From Nitratiruptor sp. YY08-10 (lineage in GTDB: Bacteria > Campylobacterota > Campylobacteria > Campylobacterales > Nitratiruptoraceae): a stretch of 64,000 nucleotides of DNA. Made by a program: the position numbers and the translations under genes. The stretch is taken from contig NZ_AP023057.1 of assembly GCF_016629565.1 (NCBI RefSeq), forward strand, positions 1,116,001-1,180,000, given 5' to 3'. Position 1 is the first letter of the stretch. Each line of letters begins with the position of its first letter. This document shows, piece after piece, positions 36,992 through 46,233 of the stretch. Under the pieces are notes generated by a model. The model ran no database searches. It was not told where the DNA came from and was given only the letters and a program-made list of their open reading frames with translations.

Positions 36992-38686
36992 TCAATCCTT
37001 ATATTCCAAAAGCATATTGTATAGACTTCCACCAGCAGGTACCATTGGAAGAACGTTTTCGTACCGGTCCACAACAACATCGATCAAGGCTACCACACCT
37101 TTGCTGATTGCATCATCCAAAGCTTTGTCAAACTCCTCTTTTGTCTTTACTCGATATCCAACGCCACCAAAGCTCTCGGCAAGTCTAACGAAATCTGGTT
37201 GCATCGACAGATCCGTTTCGGCATAGCGTTTATCGTAAAAAAATGTCTGCCATTGACGCACCATACCAAGGTAGTTGTTGTTTAAAATGATGTTGATAAC
37301 AGGAAGGCGATGTTCTACAGCCGTCATCAGCTCTTGAATATTCATCAATATCGATCCATCACCACTGATATTGATACTGATCTCATCAGGTACTCCCCGT
37401 TTTACCCCCATAGCCGCTGGAAATCCAAATCCCATTGTTCCAAGACCACCACTTGTAATAAACTCTCTTGGTCTTGTAAACGGATAATACTGTGCAGTCC
37501 ACATCTGATGCTGTCCCACATCAGTGGAGATTCTCGCTTTGCCTTTGAGTTTCTCTCCGACTCTTTGAATGACCCATTCCGGTTTCAACACTTCATCACT
37601 ATCCTCATATGTAAGTGGATGGAGCTCATTGTATCTGTTTAAAATCTCTCGCCACGCTTCATACCTGCTTGGATCCACTTTTGCTTTTGCCTGTGGGACA
37701 AGCTCTTCAAGCACCGCTTTGAGATCTCCTACGATCGGATAATCCACATGCACAAGTTTTCCGATACTGCTTGGATCTATATCTACATGGATAATTTTTG
37801 CATATTTTGCAAATTCAGAAAGCTTCCCTGTCACTCTGTCATCAAATCTCGGTCCAAGAGCAATGAGCAGATCAGCCTCACTCATCGCCATATTGGCTGC
37901 ATACGTCCCGTGCATGCCAACCATGCCAAGAAGCATCGGGTCATCATAGCGAAGGGTTCCCCGTGCCATCAATGTCTCAACTGCAGGAATCTGAGTAAAA
38001 TCTACAAGCTCACGGACAAGCTCCGCGCTATTTGAATGGATAATCCCTCCACCCAGATAAAAAACAGGCTTTTTGGCATTTGCGATCGCCTCAACCGCTT
38101 TTTTAATCTGTCGTGCATTTCCCTTGATGGTGGGTTTGTATGTCTCTAACTTCACCTCTTTGGGATAATTAAAGTCTGCCAATTGTGCGGTTACATCTTT
38201 TGGTATATCCACATGTACGGGCCCAGGTCGGCCAGATCGTGCGATATAGAATGCTTCGGCTAAAATTTCTGGCAGTTCTTCAGCACTTTTGACAAGGAAA
38301 TTATGTTTTGTACACGGCCTGCTGATACCTACTGCATCAATTTCTTGAAAAGCATCCGTTCCTATCATGCTCAGGGGTACCTGCCCACTGATCACAACCA
38401 TTGGGATTGAATCCATATAGGCTGTCGCCAAACCGGTTACTGCATTCGTAAACCCAGGTCCACTTGTTACAAAAGCAACTCCCACTTTTCCAGTCGCTCT
38501 CGCATATCCATCCGCTGCATGAACTGCAGCTTGTTCATGCCTTGTAAGAATATGTTGAAAATATTTATGTTTGTAAATTTCGTCATACACATTCATTATG
38601 GCGCCGCCAGGGTAGCCAAAAACTACTTCGACTCCCTCTTCTCGCATTGCTTCTACAACCATCTGAGCGCCGGTCATTTTCGCCAT
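36992..38686 (-). CDS. ilvB: acetolactate synthase, large catalytic subunit
   Basis: A TPP- and FAD-dependent enzyme that condenses pyruvate to acetolactate (valine/leucine) or pyruvate with 2-ketobutyrate (isoleucine). The 564-aa protein has VVFGYPGGAIMNVYDEIY (about 20-37) with the conserved catalytic Glu in RHEQAAVHAADGYAR, and the TPP motif SGDGSILMNIQELMTA. A better start is the ATG at 38686 with AGGAGA 4-5 nt upstream; the frame remains open 13 codons further. ilvA, which supplies 2-ketobutyrate, lies two genes upstream on the same strand. Confidence 0.95.
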   Translation of the reverse strand: MAKMTGAQMVVEAMREEGVEVVFGYPGGAIMNVYDEIYKHKYFQHILTRHEQAAVHAADGYARATGKVGVAFVTSGPGFTNAVTGLATAYMDSIPMVVISGQVPLSMIGTDAFQEIDAVGISRPCTKHNFLVKSAEELPEILAEAFYIARSGRPGPVHVDIPKDVTAQLADFNYPKEVKLETYKPTIKGNARQIKKAVEAIANAKKPVFYLGGGIIHSNSAELVRELVDFTQIPAVETLMARGTLRYDDPMLLGMVGMHGTYAANMAMSEADLLIALGPRFDDRVTGKLSEFAKYAKIIHVDIDPSSIGKLVHVDYPIVGDLKAVLEELVPQAKAKVDPSRYEAWREILNRYNELHPLTYEDSDEVLKPEWVIQRVGEKLKGKARISTDVGQHQMWTAQYYPFTRPREFITSGGLGTMGFGFPAAMGVKRGVPDEISINISGDGSILMNIQELMTAVEHRLPVINIILNNNYLGMVRQWQTFFYDKRYAETDLSMQPDFVRLAESFGGVGYRVKTKEEFDKALDDAISKGVVALIDVVVDRYENVLPMVPAGGSLYNMLLEYKD

Positions 38687-38725
38687 TGTATCTCCTAAGC
38701 TCATGTTTTTTGTTATTGTATCCAA

Positions 38726-39628
38726 TTATCGTTTCATTTCACAAAGCCAAAGGGCCACACCTTCGCGGACTCCTTCATCACTTACAATCATCGAGCGCAA
38801 TCCAACTTGTTTCATAATCTCTTCCAATATCACAAGCCCTGCAATGATCGCGTCTTCTCGTCCTGTTCCTACCAGTTTTGCCCGCTCTTTCGGAGGAAGT
38901 TTGATCAAACGCTTATAGGCTTCTTCGATATCTTTGATTTCTATGGCAGTTCCACTTATCTTCTCGGCATCGAATGTCTCGTAACTCATTCCCGCTTTCA
39001 ATGCCGCAACAGTCGTTGGTGTACCGCCGGTGCCCACAAAAATCTTTGGCTTTCCGAAATGCTCAAATATATCGTGCAAAAAGAGCTTGACCTCTTGCAT
39101 CTTTTTTTTGATACCAAAAAGAATCTCCTCTTTGGTATGGTATTTTTGTATTGTAGTCAAAATCCCTATACCAAAGCTTTCAAAAATGAGATCTCTTTTG
39201 TTTTTTAAAATGATTTCAGTGGATCCTCCTCCAATATCGACCATCAAAAATTTCTGGGAAGGAATTTTTCGAAGCTGCAACCCGTACTCTACACCTTTGA
39301 CACTGTAGAGCGACTCTTGAGCAGTATCGATAATTTCCACTTGGATACCGGTTTGATCGAATATTGTTTTGCAGACCTCTTTTGCATTTTTCGCTTTTCG
39401 AAATGCCGCCGTAGCTACTGCTTTATATCTATCATCTGCGATAATCTCTTTAATTTCTAGCAGAGCTTCTATGATTCTTTGCTGTGCAGCTTCCGAGATA
39501 CGACCCGTAGACTCGAGTTCTTCCGCTGTACGAACAACCCTTTCAAATGAATGTTTTTTCTTCAATGTCGTACAATCGATCTGGATCATTCGTAAGGAGT
39601 TGGAGCCTATATCAATTCCAACAGCCAT
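38726..39628 (-). CDS. ppx: Ppx/GppA-family phosphatase
   Basis: An ASKHA-fold enzyme acting on polyphosphate or guanosine pentaphosphate (pppGpp). The 300-aa protein has the phosphate-1 motif GIDIGSNSLRMIQID (about 4-18), ATAAFRKAKN, the phosphate-2 motif VDIGGGSTEII, and the adenosine-type GTGGTPTTVAA. This is the short, two-domain form; it lacks the C-terminal HD-like domain of E. coli Ppx. Its stop and ilvA's end share the boundary at 39628. Which substrate it prefers cannot be read from the sequence. Confidence 0.88.
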   Translation of the reverse strand: MAVGIDIGSNSLRMIQIDCTTLKKKHSFERVVRTAEELESTGRISEAAQQRIIEALLEIKEIIADDRYKAVATAAFRKAKNAKEVCKTIFDQTGIQVEIIDTAQESLYSVKGVEYGLQLRKIPSQKFLMVDIGGGSTEIILKNKRDLIFESFGIGILTTIQKYHTKEEILFGIKKKMQEVKLFLHDIFEHFGKPKIFVGTGGTPTTVAALKAGMSYETFDAEKISGTAIEIKDIEEAYKRLIKLPPKERAKLVGTGREDAIIAGLVILEEIMKQVGLRSMIVSDEGVREGVALWLCEMKR

Positions 39629-40833
39629 TACCGCTCCTCATAAAATCGATATCCATGTTCACTAAGAAGCGTACGTATCTCCTCTTGATGCTCTTTTCCT
39701 TTTGTCTCAAGTCCTATAGAGACATTTGCATCACCAAAAGCAAGCTTTGCAGATGTCCTGTCATACCCGATCTGAACGATATTGGCATTGGCTTTTGCCA
39801 GCAATTCAGTCAGCTTCATCAAAGAGCCCGGCTTATCCACTAGCGTAACAATGAGCTTCATTTTTCTATAGGATTTGATCAAACCTTTTTCTATAATGAC
39901 ATTGAGCATCGTTACATCAATATTGCCTCCACTCAAAAGCACCGCAACATTTGCACCTTCCGGCAAATCCACCTTGTCATATAACAATGCGGCAACTCCT
40001 ACTGCACCGGCACCTTCAACAAGAAGTTTCTGTTTTTCCAAGAGCAGTAAAATAGCATCGGCTATCTCTTCATCGTCTACTTCCACAATATCATCAACGG
40101 TTTCCAAAATGATATCGAGGGTCATCTTTGATGTATCTCGGACCGCTATACCGTCTGCGATCGTTTTTACTTCCGTTGAATCAACCGGTTTTCCAAGCTG
40201 GTAAGAGTTTCGCATCGCTGGAGCTCCAGCAGCAGTGACACCGATAACCTGGATAGAAGGATTGATCTGTTGTACAGCACTTGCAATCCCGGCGATCAAA
40301 CCTCCCCCGCCAATAGGCACAACAATAGCATCTAGTTCGTGCGCCTCCTCCAAAATCTCCAATGCAATCGTCCCCTGTCCTGCCATCACTTCATAGTCGG
40401 CAAAAGGATGGACAAAGATTTTCTCTTTCTGTTTTGCATACTCTACTGCAAAAAGATATGCTTCATCATAATTGGAGCCGTGTAAGATAACTTCAGCACC
40501 ATACGCTTTCACACCATTGACTTTTGTCAAAGGGGTGTTTTCCGGCATTACAATGGTAGCAGGGATAGCAAAGTAGTTCGCACTAAAAGCAACGCCTTGG
40601 GCGTGGTTGCCTGCACTTGCAGCCACTACACCTATCTCTTTATTCTCCAAAGAGGCGATTTTATTGAATGCACCTCTGAGTTTGAAAGCTCCCGTAACCT
40701 GTAGATTCTCTTTTTTCAGATAGACATTTTTTCCACTTCGCTTGCTCAGTATCGGAGCGTATGCATACGGAGTACGGCTGATGACAGGCTCTATCCGTTT
40801 TCTTGCCTCTTCTATTTTTTTAAGTTCAATCAT
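39628..40833 (-). CDS. ilvA: threonine ammonia-lyase with C-terminal ACT domain
   Basis: A PLP enzyme that deaminates threonine to 2-ketobutyrate, the entry to isoleucine. The 401-aa protein has TGAFKLRGAFNKIAS with the PLP lysine (about 46-60), the phosphate loop SAGNHAQGVA, and VPIGGGGLIAGIASAV. The last 75 residues (MKLIVTLVDKPGSLMKLTELL) are a single ACT domain. This 'medium' form of about 400 aa differs from the 510-aa two-ACT E. coli IlvA. It lies 4 bp after the CoA-binding protein gene and 1 bp before ppx. Confidence 0.92.
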   Translation of the reverse strand: MIELKKIEEARKRIEPVISRTPYAYAPILSKRSGKNVYLKKENLQVTGAFKLRGAFNKIASLENKEIGVVAASAGNHAQGVAFSANYFAIPATIVMPENTPLTKVNGVKAYGAEVILHGSNYDEAYLFAVEYAKQKEKIFVHPFADYEVMAGQGTIALEILEEAHELDAIVVPIGGGGLIAGIASAVQQINPSIQVIGVTAAGAPAMRNSYQLGKPVDSTEVKTIADGIAVRDTSKMTLDIILETVDDIVEVDDEEIADAILLLLEKQKLLVEGAGAVGVAALLYDKVDLPEGANVAVLLSGGNIDVTMLNVIIEKGLIKSYRKMKLIVTLVDKPGSLMKLTELLAKANANIVQIGYDRTSAKLAFGDANVSIGLETKGKEHQEEIRTLLSEHGYRFYEER

Positions 40834-40836
40834 CGC

Positions 40837-41268
40837 TTATCCAAAAATCGCTCGGTGATCTACCATAGTACATCTGTTTTGTACCACTTTCAATCCGGCT
40901 TCTCTTGCTTTGTGCGCTGCTTCGTTATTCACAATCCCTTTTTGCAGCCATACAACTTTGATATCCCCTCTTTCAAGTGCCGCATCGACTATAGGGCCAA
41001 CAGCAGCCGGTTTTCTAAAAACATCGATCATATCTATGGCAAAAGGAACCTCTTTCAATGACCGGTATACCTTTTCTCCAAGTATTTTCTCCTCTTTAGG
41101 ATAGATTGGCACTATTTTATAACCTACACTTTGGAGATATTGTGCCACTTTGTGGCTATCTTTTTGAGGATTTGGAGACAAACCTACGACAGCAATCGTT
41201 TTGACATTTTCAAAAATCTGTTTGATTTCCTCTGTATTGGCATTGATAGTAGGGAATTCACACTCCAT
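40837..41268 (-). CDS. CoA-binding domain protein (YccU type)
   Basis: A 143-aa single-domain Rossmann protein: TIAVVGLSPNPQKDSHKVAQYL (about 22-43) is the CoA-binding start, followed by KIVPIYPKEEKILGEKVYRS and VVWLQKGIVNNEAAHKA. The family is like a stand-alone N-terminal domain of SucD/acyl-CoA synthetase. I placed the start at the ATG 41268, with AAAGGA 6 nt upstream; earlier codons lack a ribosome site. It heads the minus-strand run to ilvA. Its target is not known; binding of CoA is inferred from the family. Confidence 0.85.
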   Translation of the reverse strand: MECEFPTINANTEEIKQIFENVKTIAVVGLSPNPQKDSHKVAQYLQSVGYKIVPIYPKEEKILGEKVYRSLKEVPFAIDMIDVFRKPAAVGPIVDAALERGDIKVVWLQKGIVNNEAAHKAREAGLKVVQNRCTMVDHRAIFG

Positions 41269-41327
41269 AACGATCCTTTCGGTAAAGTTGCCCGATTTTA
41301 CCAAACTTTACCTTAGGATCGAATAGA

Positions 41328-43424
41328 TTAAAAACCAGCTACCGAGAGAATATTATATGCCAAAAAGGCCATAATCCAAGCCAAGACATTTGGATAGATG
41401 GTATAAAATGTTCGCCAAGCCCATTGTGGTACTTCTGCATAAAATGTACTCATCGCAGCAACACAAGGGCTATAGATCATTATGATGATAATGAGTGCAA
41501 TAGCAGCTTTAAAATCTATGTTTTCTCGTAACTTTTGAATAAATGTAGAGTTGTTTTCATCGGCTTCTCCTACTGCATAAAGTGTAGCGAGTGTTGAAAC
41601 AACAACCTCTTTTGCAGCAAGTCCACTTATTGTTGCAACACTCATTCTCCAATCAAATCCAAGTGGTGCAAAAATCGGTTCGATCGCTTTTCCAAATTGA
41701 CCAAGATAACTATTTTCCAAACTTTTTGCTGCAAGTTCATTTTGCAACTTTGTCTTTTCCTGCTCACTCTTTGCAAATTCAATTTTTTGTTCATATATAT
41801 GTATTAATTTTTGATCAACAGGATAACTGCTCAAAAACCAGATAATCATTGCAGTACCCGCAATAAATGTTCCCGCTTTTTTAATAAACAGTTTCGTTTT
41901 AATCCATAGCTCCATCGCAAGCGCTTTGAGTGATGGAAAACGGTATGGTGGCATCTCCATAACGAACGGCTCAGGCTCACCTTTAAATAGAACAATTCGT
42001 AAAATCTTTGCAACAATAAGACCAAGAATTGCACCTAAAATATAGATTGCAAAAAGCACATTTCCGGCACTATGTGTTGGGAAAAATGCCGCAATGAAAA
42101 GAACATACACTGGCAGCCTCGCACTACAGTTCATAAATCCCAAAATAAGCATCGTAATAAGTCTATCTTTTGGATTTTTGAGTGTCCTTGCCGCCATGTA
42201 TGCTGGAACTGTACAACCAAAACCGCTCACAAGCGGAATAAAGGCTTTTCCTTGAAGACCAAACTTTTTCAAAAATCCATCGAGCAAAAAGGCGGCTCGT
42301 GACATATAACCCGTCTGTTCAAGCAGATTGATCCCCAAAAACAGGATCAAAATATTTGGCAAAAACATGATAATCGCACCAACTGCCGGAATGACACCAT
42401 CAGTAATTACGGAATTGAGATCTCCCGGAGGCAAAATCCCTTTGAGCCAATCGGCAAAGTTGCTCACCGTTTGATCAATATAATCCATCGGAATGGAGCC
42501 AATCTCAAATGTAAGCTGAAACAATGCCCACATGAAAAACAGAAATATTGGCAAACCAAAAATTGGATGGATCAAGATTTTATCAATTTTATCTGTCAAG
42601 CTCTCTTTTCGAGGCAGCTGCATGACCTGCATAACAATACTTTTTGCCAAAGCATTTCTTTCTTGCGCAAAAAGATCTCGAACATCATCAATGTCAAACT
42701 CCAATTCTAGGCGCTTCATCGATTCTCCAAGAGCTTCATGAAGCTCAAGAAATATCGGAAGATCGTGAATAATCTTATAGACATCCTCATCTTTTTCTAA
42801 AAGCCGAATCGTATAAAAACGTGCAATTTTAGAGTCTTGGATATGAGGGGATTTTAAAAGTATGGTGGAGAGTTTTTCGATCTCTTCTTCAATTTTTTCG
42901 TTGTAGTAGATTTTACAATCGCATCGTGTGCTTTCATAGATTTCTATAAGCTTATCTGGAATCTCTTCAACACCTCTTTTTTGTTTTGCACTTGTCAAAA
43001 TTACTGGAATTCCAAGAAGTTCAGACAGCTTTTGTGCATCGATAGAGCCGCCTTTTTCCTCCACCTCATCGATCATATTCACAACCAAGATCATCTTCTT
43101 TTGCATATCAAGAAGTTGCAACGTAAAAATGAGGTTCCTTTGTAGAACATTGGCATCCACAACGTTAATGATGACATCATACTCTTCTTGCAATAGATAT
43201 TTTTTCGTTACATGCTCTTCAGGTGTATATGCATGCAAAGAGTAGATACCAGGAAGATCGACTATATCAAGTTCATACTCATTTTTTGTGATTTCAACCT
43301 CTTTTTTTTCAACCGTAACACCTGCGAAGTTTCCTACATGAAGCCGGGCATTGGAAATGGCATTGATAATTGAAGATTTTCCCACATTGGGCTGTCCGAC
43401 CATTACAGCTTTGATTTTTTTCAT
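41328..43424 (-). CDS. feoB: ferrous iron transporter FeoB
   Basis: The inner-membrane Fe2+ uptake protein, 698 aa. The N-terminal G domain has G1 GQPNVGKSSI (8-17), G3 DLPGIYSL, G4 NMIDE and a G5-like SAKQKRG. A helical GDI-like domain follows, and then about eight membrane helices from residue 275 on, with the Cys-containing gate motif SGFGCTVPAYMAARTL and NCSARLPVYVLF. The start overlaps the feoA stop by 4 bp. It is complete, and the operon lies behind Fur-like palindromes. Confidence 0.96.
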   Translation of the reverse strand: MKKIKAVMVGQPNVGKSSIINAISNARLHVGNFAGVTVEKKEVEITKNEYELDIVDLPGIYSLHAYTPEEHVTKKYLLQEEYDVIINVVDANVLQRNLIFTLQLLDMQKKMILVVNMIDEVEEKGGSIDAQKLSELLGIPVILTSAKQKRGVEEIPDKLIEIYESTRCDCKIYYNEKIEEEIEKLSTILLKSPHIQDSKIARFYTIRLLEKDEDVYKIIHDLPIFLELHEALGESMKRLELEFDIDDVRDLFAQERNALAKSIVMQVMQLPRKESLTDKIDKILIHPIFGLPIFLFFMWALFQLTFEIGSIPMDYIDQTVSNFADWLKGILPPGDLNSVITDGVIPAVGAIIMFLPNILILFLGINLLEQTGYMSRAAFLLDGFLKKFGLQGKAFIPLVSGFGCTVPAYMAARTLKNPKDRLITMLILGFMNCSARLPVYVLFIAAFFPTHSAGNVLFAIYILGAILGLIVAKILRIVLFKGEPEPFVMEMPPYRFPSLKALAMELWIKTKLFIKKAGTFIAGTAMIIWFLSSYPVDQKLIHIYEQKIEFAKSEQEKTKLQNELAAKSLENSYLGQFGKAIEPIFAPLGFDWRMSVATISGLAAKEVVVSTLATLYAVGEADENNSTFIQKLRENIDFKAAIALIIIIMIYSPCVAAMSTFYAEVPQWAWRTFYTIYPNVLAWIMAFLAYNILSVAGF

Positions 43425-43642
43425 TTTTCCACCTCTATCGATTTTGCTTCTTCGTCCCTCAGTGCTACTCTTGTACCTTCAATCTCTACTTCCCAGGTCT
43501 GCTTTTTGAGGGTATGATCAAGAAGTTTTATTCGGTTTCCTCTTGTTATTCCCATTGCATATAATCTACTTCGAATAGGTTCTTCAGCAGTTACTTTTTT
43601 GATAACTGCTTCATCTCCTATTTTCATATCACTTACTCTCAT
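43421..43642 (-). CDS. feoA: ferrous iron transport accessory protein FeoA
   Basis: A 73-aa SH3-like protein that works with FeoB. It shows the family pattern DMKIGDEAVIKKV, IRSRLYAMGITRGNRI (the LxxMGItpG-type core) and GTRVALRDEEAKSIEV. A strong AGGAGGA ribosome site precedes the ATG. It lies 8 bp after the porin stop and is coupled to feoB by a 4-bp overlap, giving porin-feoA-feoB on one transcript. Confidence 0.93.
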   Translation of the reverse strand: MRVSDMKIGDEAVIKKVTAEEPIRSRLYAMGITRGNRIKLLDHTLKKQTWEVEIEGTRVALRDEEAKSIEVEK

Positions 43643-43650
43643 TGCTCCTC

Positions 43651-44814
43651 CTAAAAACTTCTTTTGAGTATGACTTTAAAATAGTTTTGATCTGCATTCG
43701 TTTGCGTCCTATCATTTATGTTGGCATATACCAACTGTGCATCAATATCAAATGGCAGTTTTGCCGATATATAAACATCAATCTCCTGTGTATCATAACT
43801 ATCCGAATCACCTGCGACAAACTTTCCAAACATACATCCTACATTGTACTCATCTTCTACACCATAATCTGCACCAACAAGATAGCTTCTTGCATCTTTA
43901 TCTGCAACTGCATCAATTGTCTGAACCTCCATAGATGTAAAGAAAGGTCCTCCACCAAAACTAAACATACTTCCAGTATCACCAAAATCTTTGTTATAAG
44001 CAAAAAGGAGAGTTACATTTTCATAGCTACTCTCTATCATCGCACCAAAAGTTTTTGCTTCAATTTTTCCTGCAAGTGCATCCCCACAATCATCCGCTTT
44101 GTCCAATTGTACTGAAACTGTCGTCTCTATATCATTAAAGGTAAAACCGTATGACAATTCAGTATAGATAATATCGGCCACATCATAGAGTTTATATCCC
44201 CAAACACCTACTGTCAAAGGTCCCTTTTCATACTCAATTGCAGCAATACTCATACCGTCTGTTTTTTTATCAAGACCCATTACTTCATCGAGTCGAACAA
44301 ATTTTTTGGTATCAACACCATTCTCCCAGCCAGCCATTTTATTGAGATGTCCAACAGTAAATGAGATATTTTCCAGACTGTTGTTTGTTACAAGAACTCC
44401 TTCAAAATAGTTTGGTACCATCATAATATCATCGCTGTCCGCATGTGGTGAATCAAATAAGAAGCGCCCAATCTGAAGCGACGTATCATATGCATGATAA
44501 GATACATAGACTTCACTTACAAAACTAAGACTCTTGGTTTTCGGACCGTAAAACTCCTGTGCTACTTTATCTTTATTGTTGGGATTAAGACCCAAGTCTT
44601 GTAAGGTATAAAAAGTTGCTCCTGCTTTCAAACCTTTATACTCTTTTGTTTCTATATGGATGTTTCCTCCAAGTCCGAATGCTTTTTGATCAATTGCATT
44701 TTTATTTTCAAGATGGATATATCCACTTCTAATTTCCATCGAATAATCGATGAAGCTATTTTGTGCAAAAAGAGCGCTAGCTGCTAGGACAGAAATAAGA
44801 AAACCTGCTTTCAC
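43651..44814 (-). CDS. outer-membrane porin-like protein, first gene of the iron operon
   Basis: A 387-aa protein with a signal peptide (KAGFLISVLAASALFAQ), then a beta-strand-rich mature part ending in the aromatic residue typical of outer-membrane barrels (LKRSF). Phrases such as MEIRSGYIHLENKN, NIHIETKEYKGLKAGATFYT and VSYHAYDTSLQIGRFLFDSPHAD are like the OprD/major-porin families of Campylobacterota. The start is a GTG at 44814, 6 nt after AAGGAG; an ATG two codons earlier touches that site. Being first in the Fur-boxed feoAB operon suggests it admits iron or a small iron chelate, which is inference. Confidence 0.8.
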   Translation of the reverse strand: MKAGFLISVLAASALFAQNSFIDYSMEIRSGYIHLENKNAIDQKAFGLGGNIHIETKEYKGLKAGATFYTLQDLGLNPNNKDKVAQEFYGPKTKSLSFVSEVYVSYHAYDTSLQIGRFLFDSPHADSDDIMMVPNYFEGVLVTNNSLENISFTVGHLNKMAGWENGVDTKKFVRLDEVMGLDKKTDGMSIAAIEYEKGPLTVGVWGYKLYDVADIIYTELSYGFTFNDIETTVSVQLDKADDCGDALAGKIEAKTFGAMIESSYENVTLLFAYNKDFGDTGSMFSFGGGPFFTSMEVQTIDAVADKDARSYLVGADYGVEDEYNVGCMFGKFVAGDSDSYDTQEIDVYISAKLPFDIDAQLVYANINDRTQTNADQNYFKVILKRSF

Positions 44815-44824
44815 AAACATCTCC

Positions 44825-44841
44825 TTGAAAATGATTTTCAA
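44825..44841 (-). promoter_or_regulatory. Fur-box-like palindrome at the porin ribosome site
   Basis: TTGAAAAT-G-ATTTTCAA is a perfect 8-1-8 palindrome. Against the 15-mer Fur pattern TGATAATnATTATCA it matches 12 of 14 fixed positions. It begins 11 bp upstream of the porin GTG and overlaps its ribosome site, where binding would block transcription or translation. Confidence 0.65.
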
Positions 44842-44877
44842 AATAATATACAAATAAAGCTTACTTTTTTCTTATAT

Positions 44878-44892
44878 TGATAATCACTATCA
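44878..44892 (-). promoter_or_regulatory. Fur-box-like site upstream of porin-feoAB
   Basis: TGATAATCACTATCA matches the 7-1-7 Fur pattern in 13 of 14 fixed positions. It is 64 bp upstream of the porin start and 36 bp from the second Fur-like palindrome. The spacing fits a promoter between them, though I see only an AT-rich -10 candidate (TATATT near 44845-44850) and no good -35. From 44893 to 45067 I see nothing else I can support. Confidence 0.7.
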
Positions 44893-45067
44893 TTTAAGAA
44901 GCGGAACGGTTCATTCTTGGCAACAATGCATACACTGCAATAATATTTCAAAAAGATTCTAAAAATCATTTTTTACGATAAGCTTCCAAGCTAATTAGAC
45001 TTGACAGAATTGAGAAACTCTAAAATAAATTTATTTTTGGTTGGAAAAGACAAAGCAGCCATATCTC

Positions 45068-45086
45068 GGAGAGTGATTCACTCTCC
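45068..45086 (-). terminator. inverted repeat over the stop codon of the psd-coupled gene
   Basis: GGAGAGTGA (45068-45076) is perfectly complementary to TCACTCTCC (45078-45086) around one base. The 92-aa protein's stop codon (45078-45080) lies in the repeat. No T run follows on the minus strand, so termination strength is uncertain. Confidence 0.45.
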
Positions 45087-45356
45087 CATTTGATTATAAA
45101 AATCCATTAGCTTCTTACGGACATCTGCTATCATTTTAGGAGTCGCTTTTGGAGACTCTAGCCACACTGCTTGGAAATTCTCTTTTGAGGTAGTATAGAC
45201 ACACTCGTTCAAAAAAGCGCTGTACTCTTCTATCGTTTTACAGTAGCGTTCCTCGTTGGTTTCGGTATTGAGACAGCGAATCATCCATCCTCCCATCCCA
45301 TCAGGTACAATCTCCGCTTCCACAATCAAAACATCTTCTGGGTTCACATTTTCCAT
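45078..45356 (-). CDS. small protein coupled to psd, unknown function
   Basis: A 92-aa acidic soluble protein with two or three beta strands (EDVLIVEAEIVPDGMGGWMIRCLN) followed by helices (IEEYSAFLNECV; MIADVRKKLMDFYNQ). It holds three cysteines but no CxxC pair. The ATG at 45356 shares a base with the psd stop and is 6 nt after AAGGA, so translation is coupled. I recognise no family. Its partner could be phosphatidylserine decarboxylase by position, but no sequence feature says so. Confidence 0.65.
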   Translation of the reverse strand: MENVNPEDVLIVEAEIVPDGMGGWMIRCLNTETNEERYCKTIEEYSAFLNECVYTTSKENFQAVWLESPKATPKMIADVRKKLMDFYNQMGE

Positions 45357-46210
45357 CACTTTTCCTTTAATTTTGCTATTTGTTGACCAAATCGTACATA
45401 CTCTCCAGATTGTATCAAAAGCTCACTTCTTTCTCTTTGAAAGAAGAGCAAAACCGTTGAGCCCATTTTAAAATAGCCAAGCAGCTCCCCTTTTTTTAGC
45501 CACAGGTCTTCATACTCAAATATCTGTATCTCTTTTGGTTTATTGGTTTCGACTCTTTTTTCAAAAACAAGCGTCATCTTTCCGACATTCAACGCACCCA
45601 CCAACACTATAAACATCTGGATACCACTTTTTGTATAACACTCCAAAACAACACGCTCATTTTCGATAAAGAGATCGATTTTTTTTCTTAAATAGCGAAG
45701 ATTGACAGGATAGAGTTTCCCCGGAACATGCACAACTCTTTTTACCTGTAAGTCGTAGGGCATATGGTATCTATGATAGTCTCGTGGAGAGAGATAGAGA
45801 TTGATATATTGACCATCGACAATTTTACTTTCATCGCACTCTTGTAAAAGCTCTGAAACACTATAGCTCATCCCTTTGATTTGCAATGCTTTATCCCCGT
45901 TGAGTCTGCCGCACTCCGTAATTAATGAGTCTGTCGGAGATATTACACCCTCTTGAAGATTTCGTTTCTTTTCAAGCTTCCTTGTAAAGAGTGCATTGAG
46001 ACTCTCATAGGATTCAGGAGAGCGAAATTCACTCATATCAAGATGCAGAAGACGTACATAGGCACGATTGATATATTTTTGAATCACAGGGTGGAATTTG
46101 TGACTGGCAAATTTGCCGAAACCGCGTGAGACAATATTCGTAACGACCCGCTTTTTCAATGTGGCCCTTTTTATTTGGAATTTTAACAAAAATCGTATAA
46201 ACTTTGGCAA
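45356..46210 (-). CDS. psd: phosphatidylserine decarboxylase proenzyme
   Basis: Makes phosphatidylethanolamine in the inner membrane. The 284-aa chain should self-cleave between Gly250 and Ser251 in MGSTVLLFF, leaving the Ser-derived pyruvoyl cofactor on the short alpha chain. Asp94 (SPTDS) and His149 (DYHRYHMP) fill the triad with Ser251. The start is a TTG at 46210 with a weak AGGT upstream and is less certain than the rest. It diverges from gltX, whose start is only 23 bp away. The small gene after it is stop-start coupled. Confidence 0.9.
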   Translation of the reverse strand: MPKFIRFLLKFQIKRATLKKRVVTNIVSRGFGKFASHKFHPVIQKYINRAYVRLLHLDMSEFRSPESYESLNALFTRKLEKKRNLQEGVISPTDSLITECGRLNGDKALQIKGMSYSVSELLQECDESKIVDGQYINLYLSPRDYHRYHMPYDLQVKRVVHVPGKLYPVNLRYLRKKIDLFIENERVVLECYTKSGIQMFIVLVGALNVGKMTLVFEKRVETNKPKEIQIFEYEDLWLKKGELLGYFKMGSTVLLFFQRERSELLIQSGEYVRFGQQIAKLKEK

Positions 46211-46233
46211 AATTTACCTACGTAAGGAGTAGT

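Noticed and set aside
45001-45026. TTGACA followed by TAAAAT on the plus strand, suggesting a small RNA promoter
   Set aside because: The spacer is only 14 bp and no gene or clear RNA follows before the psd-operon inverted repeat.
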